A DNA stretch of 64,000 bases from Maniola hyperantus (Eukaryota > Arthropoda > Insecta > Lepidoptera > Nymphalidae), in NCBI RefSeq assembly GCF_902806685.2, contig NC_048538.1, positions 10,478,001 through 10,542,000 of the forward strand, read 5' to 3'. Numbering within the stretch: position 1 is the stretch's first letter; each line of letters starts with the position of its first letter. Shown here piece after piece: positions 1 to 11,300 of the stretch. The notes below the pieces were generated by a model. The model made no database searches, was not told the origin of the DNA, and saw only the letters and a program-made list of their open reading frames with translations. The position numbers and the translations under genes were made by a program.

Positions 1-170
1 ATATCAAAAATTGCGGAACTGGAAGGATTCGAACCTGCGTCTCCCCTAGGCCACGGTTCCCTAAAACCGTACGCACGCATGGTACTTAAGTGAACCGTGG
101 CCCAGTTGGTAGATGGCGTTCCGGGCGCAACACCTAGGGGAGACGCAGGTTCGAATCCTACCGGTTTTTA
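1..170. repeat. Inverted pair of tRNA-derived SINE heads
   Basis: The plus-strand unit at about 91-170 carries a perfect polymerase III A box (TGGCCCAGTTGG, 98-109) and B box (GGTTCGAATCC, 148-158) 38 bases apart, as in a tRNA. It does not fold into a believable cloverleaf with a CCA-ready acceptor stem. A second copy lies on the minus strand at about 8-57 and has lost the interval containing the A box. The two face each other, and the left edge is cut by the window end. I read them as SINE heads, not as functional tRNA genes. Confidence 0.55.
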
Positions 171-212
171 AAATATTTTGAAATTTACTTTAAAGTGTAG
201 GGTAAAAACAAT

Positions 213-373
213 GGGGCCAATTCTCTGGTACACAATTTCTAAACTAAACTAAATTAACAGGTCTAAATGTAGTGCTGTCCTTTTCCGCAAGCAACATTAT
301 GAAAGGGATAGCAATAGATTTAGACGTGCCATTTTAGTTTAGTTTAGAGATTGTGTACAACAGAATTAGCCAC
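213..373. repeat. Foldback MITE, family F1, copy 1
   Basis: An almost fully palindromic element of about 160 bp. The left arm begins GGGGCCAATTCTCT and contains TAAACTAAACTAAATT. The right arm is the inverted copy and ends near AGAATTAGCCAC. Near-identical copies lie at 42899-43059 and, truncated, at 21249-21394. It has no coding capacity. Confidence 0.7.
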
Positions 374-1244
374 TTTATATCATAATAAAAATTATAAATA
401 GTTTCATTGGTTTTCACTAATATGGATATTTTAACATCAAGGTATAATAGTTGTTGTACATTCTATACTACTGATTTGCATTTAAGGGGGTACAGCTCTT
501 TTTTGATACAGTTTTTAGAGCTTTTGTAGTTTGGATGACTACATCTGGTGATGGTAGAACCATAGTGACCCAAGTAACATTTCTCTGATAATAAAGATTT
601 TGACATAAAAGCGTCAAACGCCATCTTATTAATTTATGGACTAGAGCCAGCGAGTCTTACCAAATCTTAAGTCTGAGTGTCTTGGGAACTGCCCGCCAGG
701 CACCCTTAAAGTTTAGTAAATTGTTCAAGTTTAAGAGTGTAAGAAAGAAAAAATTAGATTAGGAGTAAGAAAAAATTAGACTGTATACTTGGACGTAAGA
801 TTTACCTTTGTTACCTGCAACCTTTTAAAGCCACCATGATCTAAACTTCATAGTCGCGGATCGTTCCTCCCTGTGTTGGGAACAAAATACGCAGTGAAAC
901 TTTTAGCTTTAATAACGTAACGAAGGTCTCGCCCTCGCTAGCTTTCTGTCTATTAGAATTAATGAAAATAACATCATCTCGCGTTTCCCTTGATTTCTCA
1001 AAAAGTTAAAAATGTGACTTACCTTCGATCATTATTATGGTTCTACCATCGCCATTTACAATCAACGCGCGTTTTATGAAACCCAAAAATCAAACGGTAT
1101 CGGTAACGGTAACCAATCCAAACGGTACTGCGAATGTATGCAGTTACACAGGCTGCAACCGTACCGCGTTCGCAGCGACTTTTAGTTGCCCGCGCCTCAA
1201 CTATACATGAAAATTTCACGATGTATAAATATACTAAAGATCTG

Positions 1245-1835
1245 TACGCACCTGAGCTGCGCTGCGCGTCGCTTCAGTCCGACTGCAGAAAGCGTCACTT
1301 CAGGCCGCGCACGGTACCTACCGCACTACAACTGCAGTACGCGACAGCTCGCGTCACTTGCGCGTCACTTCTATGCTCGATCGCGTACGAACAACAACGT
1401 CGCAAGATGAGCGACATTGAAGAGGGAAAGGGTGGAAGCCGACATCCTAGGGGTTGGGAATTTTGAGGATATACTTTTAAGAGCCCGTCATGTGCCAAAA
1501 ATTAAAACTACGTTATTTATTTTGAGGTCTATCACGCCTATACATTAAATACTTAACTCGATGCGCGTGTATCTCATCCGAGCGCCGTACGCATTCTGAA
1601 GCGACGCAACGCGCCGCTGGGTATGTCGCACTAGCGTCGCTGCACCGCGCGTCGCTTCGCTGCGCTTCACAATATTCTCCCAGTCGCGGCGCGCGGCAAC
1701 GCGCGGTGAAGCGCTGTGCAACGCCGCTCTAGTGCGATATGCGCCATACAAAATAATAGAAATAATATTTTGACGCTCTGTGCCGCGACGTGCAGTGACG
1801 CGCAGCGCAGCTTAGGTGCGTACAGACCTTTAGAC
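1245..1835. repeat. GC-rich foldback element
   Basis: About 37-bp inverted ends, with a core CTGTACGCACCT followed by AGCTGCGCTGCGCGTC at the left and its inverse at 1797-1830. The interior is GC-rich, full of GCGTCGCTT/GCGCAGC words, with an AT-rich piece at about 1440-1560 that looks like a later insertion. The open frames here have no recognisable domains. Confidence 0.5.
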
Positions 1836-1950
1836 CCCATTCACACGTTATTAACATCGTAAGTTTTTTTGGAAGATAAATCTTGCCGAATACGTAGTTC
1901 CGCATACACTGAGTATAGAACCGTTCCCCTGTCAAACTGTTAGTTTTCTA

Positions 1951-2352
1951 AGGTTCCGTACCTCAAAAGGAAAAAAGGAACCCTTATAGGATCACTTTGT
2001 TGTCTCTCTGTGGTCTTCTTGTCGTGTCTGTCAAGAAAACCTATAGGGTACTTCCCGTTGACCTAAAATCATGAAATTTGGTAGGTAGGTAGGTCTTATG
2101 GCACAAGGAAAAAACCGAAAACCGTGAATTTGTGGTTAAAAAATAACCAATAAAAAATGTGACCAAATAAAGTATTTTCAATTTTCAAAGTAAGGTAACT
2201 ACGAGTAACTATACCAAATAGGGTATGAAAGGGTTTTAACCTGCATATTCTGAAATAGATTTTTATTTATTTTTATGCATTCATTTTTATTGATTTATCG
2301 TGCAAAATGTATAAAAAATACTACTGTCGTACGGAACTCTCTGGTCGGTTGG
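1951..2352 (+). repeat. Dispersed repeat R1, diverged copy
   Basis: Opens with GGTTCCGTACCTCAAAAGG, continues through the (GTCT)n tract and the CATGAAATTTGGTAGGTAGG segment, and ends in degraded sequence near GGTCGGTTGG. The order of blocks is the same as in the better copies at 10886, 18883 and 33093, so this is an older full-length copy. No reading frame is shared between copies. Confidence 0.7.
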
Positions 2353-3015
2353 TATGGAACACTTGGTCGTTTTTTTTTTGCAATATTAATACTATTTATA
2401 TAGGTATATTCTATATCAAAGTATTGACAGTATACCGCTACTCATAGTCGAGATTATTATCTTGCAAGAAAATGTGCGGTGTTAAAACTAAACAGGTTCA
2501 ATTAACTTTTTAAAGGGATACTCAGTGTTTCTCATTGATAAGGCTTATTTGTTATATAATATAACTACATATTTCTATAAAAATGCGAATTTTAAAATTT
2601 TAATTTGTGTCAGACTTCGTGGTTTAATTTAACTAAATCTAATTTGTACACTGATGCATTAATCTACGTGATTTTTTATAATAAGTGTAGTCTAAAATGG
2701 GCAACTATTTTCGAAAGAATAAATTTTAATGATAAATAGGAGTTAATTACAACCTAATATTTTAATTAAGTGTTACAAATATGAATTCAAAATAATTGAC
2801 ATTCATGCAAAATAAAGTCCATTGCCATAAACTTAGCTGATGTAAAAACTAATTGGGAAGGAACATAATTTACCTGGAAAGATAGTTATAAAGAGACTAA
2901 ACTAAACCTCACCACACACTCCTACACAAATAATAAAAATCACTGGTATATATAAATAACTAGACTACTCCTAATGTTTAATAGTAATTAGAGTTATTGA
3001 TCAATTAATCATTAA

Positions 3016-3047
3016 AAAAAAAAATCGTTAATTTACGATTTTTTTTT
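3016..3047. other. A/T hairpin just 3' of the Kintoun stop codon
   Basis: Two 13-bp perfect arms (an A9 run then TCGT, and its inverse) around a 6-base loop. It lies 27 bases beyond the stop codon of the minus-strand gene, inside its likely 3' UTR. An ATTAAA variant polyadenylation hexamer on the minus strand follows at 2982-2977. Confidence 0.4.
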
Positions 3048-3073
3048 CATACAAACAAGGTAAATGGCAAAGC

Positions 3074-6000
3074 TCACATATCGAGATCAAATATGAGGTC
3101 ATTTTTGAATTTAACCTCTAAGTATTGACCCTTGTTTAATTTGTCTGGATTATAGAGATCTGTGTTGTGTTTTATGTTATCACATGTAGTGGGTTCATGG
3201 TTTTCTTGGTTTGAGCCTTTTGTATTTGTTACGTGGGCTCTGGAATTTGAAGTCCATATAGCTGGTTGGTTGTCTTCGGTATTGTTATTGATGATGTTTA
3301 GATAAGATGTGGTTTTACGTGAATGATAGCTGTCTTCATTGGCGTTCTCGTCAGTGTTGCTGTTGTACTGCAAGTCGCTATCGGACATGTTCTTGCATTC
3401 GTCAGCATCAGATGTATCTGCCAGTCCACTGTCATGTCTCTGTTTGAGGACTGATTTCAAACGGGGTTTCGATGGCTGAAAATAATTTTACATAGAAATA
3501 AGAACTTGTAAAATTTTATTTCAGTAAAAAATTATCTATTCTATTCTGAAAATGATATGTTTGTCAAAATACTTGTGTATTTTTCACTGCCTTGATTTAG
3601 TATAATCAATATAATCAATTGATTTATAACGTTTTTCAATGAACAGAGATACTATGATATGACCTCTAACTGTTATGATAAGAAAAATATGAACTTGTAA
3701 CAGTTTATTTATTATTAACTAGCTTACGCTCGCGACTTCGTCCGCGTGGACTACACAAATTTCAAACCCCTATTTCACCCCCTTAGGGGTTGAATTTGGA
3801 AAAATCCTTTCTTAGCGGATGCCTAAGTCATAATAGCTATCTGCATACCAAATTTCAGCCCAATCCGTCCAGTAGTTTGAGCTGTGCGTTGATAGATCAG
3901 TCAGACAGTCAGTCAGTCACCTTTTCCTTTTATATATATAGATAAAAGATTATCTCTTCTACGCTATTTTGATATATGTTTAGGTATGTCAAAAAAATAT
4001 ACTTGCATTATACATTACTATGCAATTTTATCATTTTCCATTGCCTTGATTTATAACATAATATTTTTTCAATGAACAGAGATAATAAATGACCTCTGAC
4101 TGTTACGATAAATGGGTTATCAAAACCTTCCTGTTCTCATCATAATATCGGAAGATAAAATACATAAGATTTGAGAAATTGCTAACAAAACCAAAACAAG
4201 CGCCACATTCTTTTGTTCCTTTTTATATATCATTTGATACTTAATCAGATAACAGCATGTTTTCATTGTTATCGTAATGTTGGCATTGAAGAGTATAGGC
4301 ATTATAGTAATAAGTTACATACATAACACATCGGATTAATTTTATATACAGCTTATATCCTAGGCTTTGCCCATGACCCATGTAATAATGTATTAATGTA
4401 TGCAGTTTGCATCATAGAGTAAACCTACAGGCAAAATCTCCAGTTTCAATCAGTCAGATTCTCCTTTTGTAAATGCCAGGCTCAAAGAACGAAAAGCTGG
4501 TTTCTTTAAAACATACACTTCGCAAAAATCCTCTTGTGGCTCTTGTGATGACGTGTGACAACGCGTCGTCGTAGCTATGGAAAAAGCTATGACGCGTTCG
4601 GAATGTTTGTGTCAGTTTTCTCTGTTCTACCCCCTTTTTTCCCTTCCCGTTTTTGTAAAGCATAAGCTTTACAAAAACGGGAAGCTAGCAGTCCCTAAAG
4701 GAAGGTAGCGAACGAAGCGAGGCGATACCTATAGCGAAAGTCGAGTAGGTCAAGCTGAATGAAGGAACAGCAGAGGGAGTTTTCTGGTGTAACAGATTTA
4801 AAATACTAGTTACCCTTCATAAAATTAATACTGGCTGTATTTACCTTAACTAAGTTGGAAATATCATCCTCTGCTTCACTCTCACTTCTACGCCTTTCTT
4901 GGTTACGCTTTTTACTCTTCTTGCGTTGGTTTTTCTTTTTCTGGCCCTCAATTGATGAGTTATATCTGAAATATAAAAATGCATATAATTTAGATTATTG
5001 TAACAGGACACCCAACCCTATATGCCAAGCAATGCATGTGCATGTTGCCTCCAATGAAACATAATTTGTATAACCAGTCATTTGACACAATGTTGCAGTG
5101 ATTTGTTTCAACCCTAAGTTAGAAACATCATCATAGCTGTTGTTAGTGCAAGCCTATTTCACAATAATTTTTTTTTTTAAATAATTGGCATAGCATGGAG
5201 TCCAGCCATAAAATGTACCTGTAAAATTGTCGCGCAATCACATCACTGAACCTAACGGTCTTTTTCAAACTAGATTCTTCAGGAATACAATCAGAGCTGA
5301 TATAATCCATAGAAGACGCAACATCGCCCACGCTCGATTCTGAAAAGCTACGCATCATTATGGGCTTGCGTAGGATGCTCTTAGCTCCATTACGTGTGGT
5401 AAATGATTCTGTCCACACAATTTCCCTTTCATTTTCAGTCTCCTCTTCAGTATCTATTTTATTATTAGGTGATGTAACTACAATATTAGTTTCAGTCCCA
5501 AAGTTAGTCACTTCAACAAGAGGTGTTGAACCTTCTACAGATGATGCAACTATTGATTCATCATCTTTTATTGTTTGGGATACACCAAAATATTCAGTTT
5601 TCAAATCATTCTCATTTAAACCTATATGGAATTTATTGATAGCTCCAGCCTTTTCTAACTGCAATATAACATTATTATCCCATGCTTCACCAATCACATT
5701 GTCAAACTGAATATCTCCATCGAATGAAATAAGTGCTGCATAATGTGTTGGCACAAAACCAGATCCTAGTGAAGAAAATTTTATGTGTATATTGTTTCCG
5801 TCATTTTTCACTGTCACTGAATCAGGCTCAGTGTTTTTAACATGAAAAGTGAATGCTATAACATCATCTAATGCATTGTATGTATATGGAGGGAACGTAT
5901 AGCTAATACTTGAAAGCAGAAATGCTTCTTCAGAGGAGGGATTTTGCTGATTGTGCATCAGAGATAATTTAGAGTCAGTAGGGTCTGAGGAAATGACTTC

Positions 6001-7209
6001 TATGAGATTTCCTTTTGATTCTGCTTCATCATTTGAATTTTCTTCACTTTCTACACCGCTATCTGCTCTTAATAAAACTGCTTTATCTTTTGAAGTGTTC
6101 CTTCTAACCACTGGGAGAGACACGATCAGTGTATGATTTGACTTATCAAATTTTGCATTTCCACATTCATCGTTGACTCCATAAGGAAGTGTAAGGTTCA
6201 GTTTATACTTTGCTGGCTTTTCAGAAATCAAACTGAGAGATTTTTCCCGAACATCTAAAACACAATCTTTGGTTGAAGATAATAGTGGTAAATTAATTTC
6301 AACAACTATATGGCTCGGCATAGCTGAATACTGCTTGCTATCTTTATGATAGGTGAAGTCTTGTAAGTCTACATTTTTCTGCTGTTTTATCACATACTTA
6401 GGTACTGTGTAACCATTATCAGAGGCATGACTGAATTCTTTTTTACTGTTTTTAGCTTTTTTTCTGTGTTGTTCAAGTTCTTTTTTATATTGTTCCTCAA
6501 CAGGTTCTTTAGCTTCAGGGTACATGTGTTGTGGGTAGAGTTTCTCCATTATTTCTGGAGTTATGTGTTCATTTTCTTCTTCATCAGTCGGTGGTTTAAA
6601 GTTAGGATCCTCTTTTCTTATAACGGCAGGTGTAGTCATGCCCTTATAATACGACTTTGGAAAACGGCAGTTGTTGCTATCAAAATGAATATTGTACGTT
6701 TTCTGTAACCCATCAAATGCTGTATTGTTTACCAACTCCCGAAACCGCTTGTTTACCTCTGCCATGCGCAGTGTGTCAGGATGGAACACTACGTCGTAAA
6801 TAACACACTGTTGCCTCTTGTGATCAAAATCTTCCCTTGGAGGAATGATTGTATATGGAAGCTGCCAATTCATACCTTTTTGACCATTTTTATCCTCAAC
6901 TCTACACGATGGCTTGTCCACGTTTTCATTACTGCAAATGTTAATAAAAGCTTTTCTGTCGCCTGCAACACTAGTTTTAATCACATAACCTGCCTTCGGA
7001 TTTATAAAAGTTACATCGTAACCACGTTCCTTCTCCAGTTGGGTTATTTCTTTTTGATAGATCGCTTGGTTCGCCGGGTCACGTATCTCCTCGCAGTACT
7101 CGGAGAGCAGTTCTCGAAATTTCTTGCTCTTCATAGCGTCTTGTATCGTCTCCAAATCGGCTTTTGTGAGGGATGATTCTTCACAACGAGGTTTTACTCC
7201 TGTTGCCAT
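3074..7209 (-). CDS. DNAAF2: Kintoun / dynein axonemal assembly factor 2 (three exons)
   Basis: Encodes an 837-aa PIH1-family protein. Kintoun acts in the cytoplasm with HSP90/HSP70 to preassemble axonemal dynein arms; in insects this serves sperm flagella and chordotonal cilia. Exons on the minus strand: 7209-5219, 4965-4845, 3475-3074. Introns have GT-AG ends (CAG|gtacat ... ttcag; AAG|gtaaat ... ttcag), and the frame stays open across both. Residues about 40-210 form the PIH1 N-domain (landmarks GYVIKTS, NWQLPYTIIPPRED, FRELVNNTAFDGL). Residues about 265-375 form a CS/alpha-crystallin-like PIH1-C region (PSHIVVEINLPLL, LSLISEKPAKYKLNLTLPYG). A second beta-rich block lies near 440-540, followed by acidic and basic tails (exon 2 is lysine/arginine-rich). 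Length agrees with known orthologues (about 835 aa). The first ATG of the open frame at 7209 is used; it begins MATGVKP. Very secure family call; the last exon is assigned by frame and splice sites. Confidence 0.93.
3719..3942 (-). mobile_element. Short non-autonomous Helitron-like element, family H-a
   Basis: On the minus strand it starts TCTATATATATAAAAGG after an A. It carries a (GACT)n tract and ends with a hairpin (CGCGGACGAAGTCGCG), then about 10 bases later CTAG followed by T. TC start, 3' hairpin, CTAG end and insertion between A and T are the Helitron hallmarks. It has no coding sequence. Sister copies: 12039-12254, 20146-20377, 37733-37962, partial 51631-51710. Confidence 0.7.
4643..4684. 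other. Perfect 19-bp hairpin with a 4-base loop
   Basis: Arms 4643-4661 and 4666-4684 (CTTCCCGTTTTTGTAAAGC and its exact inverse) flank ATAA. It sits in Kintoun intron 2. The stem is shorter than a typical insect pre-miRNA, so I do not call it one; a recent inverted duplication or MITE tip is as likely. Confidence 0.5.
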
Positions 7210-8326
7210 TTTGTCTGCCGTTCCTTATTTCTAGCGATATAAAAATAAACACAAGTATGTACGCATCAAAAGTATAAACACGATAATTTTCAGCTGACTA
7301 GCTAAAATGATAGAAGCCGTCCGTTCGTAGCTTGTTTTGATTGGTCGATTCATCCAAGGGTCGATTCGTGTGGTAATATTCGTAATATTGCCGTTGTCAC
7401 TAAATTGTCAACGTCAATATGATGTCAACCATAGAGATGCCATAGAGTAACAATCTTACAATGGACACGGGTAACATTGATATACTGTCGTAACACGCCG
7501 AAAAAGGGGACACGTCTTGTTGGCAACAGTTATGATTTTCGCCACGCGCCAAGATACATATGGACTGTAAAGTACCCTGTACATGACAGTTGACCCAAAA
7601 AGTTAAAACGGCGCGTGAGGAGTCATTTTGTATTTTGTATGGACTATATTATTATTGAATGAACCTTGGAGAGCTTGGAACGTAGATAGAGTAATAAAGC
7701 TAGATACAAGATCGTTTGCTATCTCATTCACAATAAAAAGAGAGCACAGATAAAGTTACTAATGTGATAAACAGAGACGCAGCTAACCTATTTTTTGTCT
7801 CTTATCGTGTAACCGATCTTTTCAAGAATACATACAAGGAATGCAACTTTAGTTGCAAAACAAACCATGAGAATTCGTGGCGTAATTATTGTATTTCTCA
7901 TTAGTTATTTACTTGTTTTCACAAAAAAACACGTTTAATACAAATACTGTTGATCGGTTAATACAAATATTGACTACTAAACAATGGTAATAATTGTCGT
8001 GTTAATCATCGTTACATCGTGCTATCGCTTCTAGCTTTTTTACTCAATCTACGGCATTGAATCATCAAGCTTTGAACCACGAACTGCGAAAATGATTAGA
8101 TATATGATCAATAGAGGATTCTCTTTGAATAGAGGTTTATACTGGACACTGGTACTACAAATAAATGAAATAGGAAATGACTATTTGTCAAATGTCATGG
8201 TTTGTCTCTTTCGTTTATTTTTCATGATTCAAATCATTCATCCCAATTCATCCAAGCTATATTCTGAGATTTGAACGGTTTTTATTTTTTTATACTGCGT
8301 TAAAATAATTGTGTTGTGAGTGCATC
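7210..8326. promoter_or_regulatory. Divergent intergenic region between DNAAF2 and MRM3
   Basis: The start codons of two oppositely oriented genes are 1117 bp apart, so both promoters must lie here unless there are distant 5' exons. I see no strong TATA box placed for either gene and no GC island. The 60-codon frame at 8092-8274 has no domain signature and lies in the upstream region; I treat it as chance. Confidence 0.5.
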
Positions 8327-11300
8327 ATGACGAAAAATATTTACCGTGTAACTTGTGCATTTATGCGCCGCCACACACCATGCTTTTCTTCTATTAGGTT
8401 ATATGGTAGGTGGATGCACAGAAATCCAGCTAAGGTCATGTTACCATTCGAATCGGAGTCCAAAACTACCATTAAAAAAGAGAAGATCATAGACTTGAGT
8501 TCTGATATATTAAAAAAGTTAAAGAATGAGCCTATTACTTCAGAAGAAAATAATGATTCTAAAACAAGTAATATGAATGAAGAGAAATCACAAAAAGTTA
8601 AAGAGAACAGAGAAACTATGTTAAAAAAAAGAAAATTTTATCTGAGCCAAAAGAAAGTCTTCAATGATACAGGTGAAATTATTTATGAAAAGCTAAAGGA
8701 AAAGGACGGCAGGATAAGGTAAGTTTTTATGTTTACTTTTCATTATCAATTTCATCTTTAGGTACCTACCTACTGTTATGTTTAAAATTTCATAATGTAT
8801 AATTATTATGTGCATGTAAAATAATGAGTTTGTTGCCAATAAACCATGAACGGAAGTAGATATGTTTCGGTTAAGCTTTAGTATTGTCGGTAGGGAGCGA
8901 AGGGTGAACCCGCACTGCAAGCCAAAAACGGCTAATTATAATAGTTTAAATAAGATATCAATTTTTAAAATTTTGTTATTTCAAGGTTAGTTTTACCGAA
9001 ATTCGGGCTGAACTCTTCTTAGTTGAAGAGAGGAAGGGGAGTATAGGAGTTAATAGGGGGTTCACCACCCAGGTACTAAAAACCGACCTAGTGAGAGTTC
9101 AGTCTCGCAGCCCGAGGATTCCATACTACAATCCTATTTTTCGATATTTTGCATGATAAATCAAAAATTATTATGCATAAAAATAAATACAAATCTGTTT
9201 TAGAATATACAGGTAAATTTCATCATTCTAGGTCAATGGGAAGTACCCTATGGGTTTCTTGACAGACACAACATACTAATAAGGAAGTGATCCTATAAGG
9301 GTTCCTTTTTTCCTTTTGAGGTACTGAACCCTTAAAAACAATAAAATAATACTTCTGACAGCCCTCAAAAAGTGTAGCACTACTCAGTATTATCCTTTCT
9401 GTGTAAAAGGATAGTTTGGATAGTATACAGTCAATTTAGTACGCATGCAGAGATTAGATTTGCATACAACCAAATTATAGCACTAAATTTTGAGTTTTGC
9501 ATACATTCATAGCATCTTATGTTAGAGATAAAATTAAAATCCTTCAAATTTTAATGCTTGGTTTGGTAGATGTGTAACAAACACTGTCTGGAGAAAGAAA
9601 GCAAGGATATCTATAATATAAAAATGAATTACCAAATGTGTTGCACATCGCAAAACTCGAGAACCGCTGAACCGATTTCGCTAATTCTTTTTTTTATAAT
9701 ATTCCTTGAAGTACGAGGATGGTTATTACGGAGAGAACAATTTAAAAATTTGAATCGACTGTTAGACGGAACGAAGTTCGCCAGGGCAGCTAGTAAATCT
9801 ATAAATATTGTGTTATGTTAGGTTGTTAATATAATATAAGTATATCTGAAAAGAAGTACATAATATGTACTTCTTTTTAGATATACTTATACTTATATAC
9901 TTATACATTACATAACATTTAATACAACTTGGAAATTATTTTATAGCTCTCTTCTTGTTAAACTGAAGTCGAAAAAGGAAAGGATACGTACTGGACAGAT
10001 GTTAGTGGAAGGGTGGCGGTTAATTGTTGATGGATTGGAGGCAAAATGCATCTTAAAATATGTGATATTTAGCAGAGTGGAGGATTTAGACCACCTCAGA
10101 CCATTCCTCCCGAAGACAGGGGTCCAATTTTTTAAGATTCCATATAAAGAGATAGCAATGTGGTCAGACGTAGAAACATCAACTGGGATTTTCGGTAAGG
10201 AATTATTTTGTTGTATATGTATACCTTACTAGCTAGTTCCCTGTATGCATTGTAATGCCACTTGTGTACAGTATTCGGCAGAAAATATTTGTATCACCCT
10301 TTAGAACAAATTCCTAAAAGGCCGGCAATGCATTGGCAGTTCCTCTGGTGCTGCAAATGTTCATGACATCATTATAAATTACCCTTATTATAAATGCGAA
10401 ACTGTGTTTGTTTGTTGTTTGTCCTTCAATCACGTCGCAACGGTAAAACGGATTGACGTGCTTTTTTGCATGGGTATACCTAGATAAAGACCTGGAGAGT
10501 GTCATAGGCTACATTTTATCACAGAAAATCAAAGAGTTCCCACAGGATTTTTAAAAAACCTAATTCCACGCGGACGAAGTTGCGGGCATTAGCTAGTTTA
10601 AAATATTTGTAGGTACAGTGACCAACCAACACATTTGTAAATAGTCTAAATTCTAAATCTTTAAACATGTATTTATTGTTTGATCAAATAATAAACAATG
10701 CAATATTGCAGGTGTATTTGAAATGCCCACTCCTGACAACATCAAAACCTTTTCAAGGCCTTTACCATTGCAGTTTATTTGTGATAATGTACGCACACCT
10801 GGGAACCTTGGTGCAATACTTAGAGCAGCTGTGGGAGTTGGCTGTGAGAAAGTTCTTCTTACTAAAGGTACATAATATCTATTTTAAGGGTTCTGTACCT
10901 CAAAAGGAAAAACGGAACCCTTATAGGATCACTTTCTTGTCTGTCTGTCTGTCAAGAAACCTACAGGGTACTTCCCATTGACCTAGAATCATGAAATTTG
11001 GTAGGTAGGTGGGTCTTATAGCTGGTATTAGGGGAAAAATCTGAAAACCGTGAATTTGTGGTTACATCACACAAAAAAATAAATTGTGGTCATAAGCTAA
11101 TAATTAGTATTTTCAGTTTTCTTAGTAAGATAACTATATCAAGTGGAGTATCACATGAAAGGTCTTCACCTGTGCATTCTAAAACAGATTTTTATTTATT
11201 TTTATGCATCGTAGTTTTTGAATTATCGTGCAAAATGTCGAAAAAAGAAGACTGCAGTACGGAACCCTCATTGCGCGAGCCTGACCCGCACTTGGCCGGT

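Larger units (their letters stand above)
1..3073. other. Intergenic repeat-rich region downstream of the Kintoun gene
   Basis: No convincing gene was found. The open frames around 1134-1935 lie in GC-rich foldback DNA and show no family motifs. The stretch holds an inverted pair of tRNA-like SINE heads (1-170), a foldback MITE (213-373), a GC-rich foldback (about 1245-1835) and one diverged copy of dispersed repeat R1 (1951-2352). From 2353 to 3073 it is AT-rich single-copy-looking DNA that includes the probable 3' UTR of the minus-strand gene that ends at 3074. Confidence 0.6.
3476..4844 (-). other. Kintoun intron 2 with a duplicated segment, a Helitron-like insert and hairpins
   Basis: This 1369-bp intron contains two diverged copies of one roughly 125-bp segment (3562-3683 and 3986-4113; both include GCCTTGATTTA and AATGAACAGAGATA). 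Between them sits a Helitron-like repeat at 3719-3942. A 19-bp hairpin lies at 4643-4684, and an imperfect one at about 4560-4600 (ACGCGTC ... GACGCGT). Confidence 0.7.

Noticed and set aside
1134..1935. Open frames of 67-110 codons on both strands
   Set aside because: They lie across the GC-rich foldback and overlap each other antisense; palindromic GC sequence lowers stop frequency. No domain or splice support.
5360..7176. Plus-strand frames of 60-131 codons
   Set aside because: They are antisense shadows of Kintoun exon 1, which has strong family motifs.
8092..8274. 60-codon frame upstream of MRM3
   Set aside because: AT-rich, no recognisable domain, located in the divergent promoter region.
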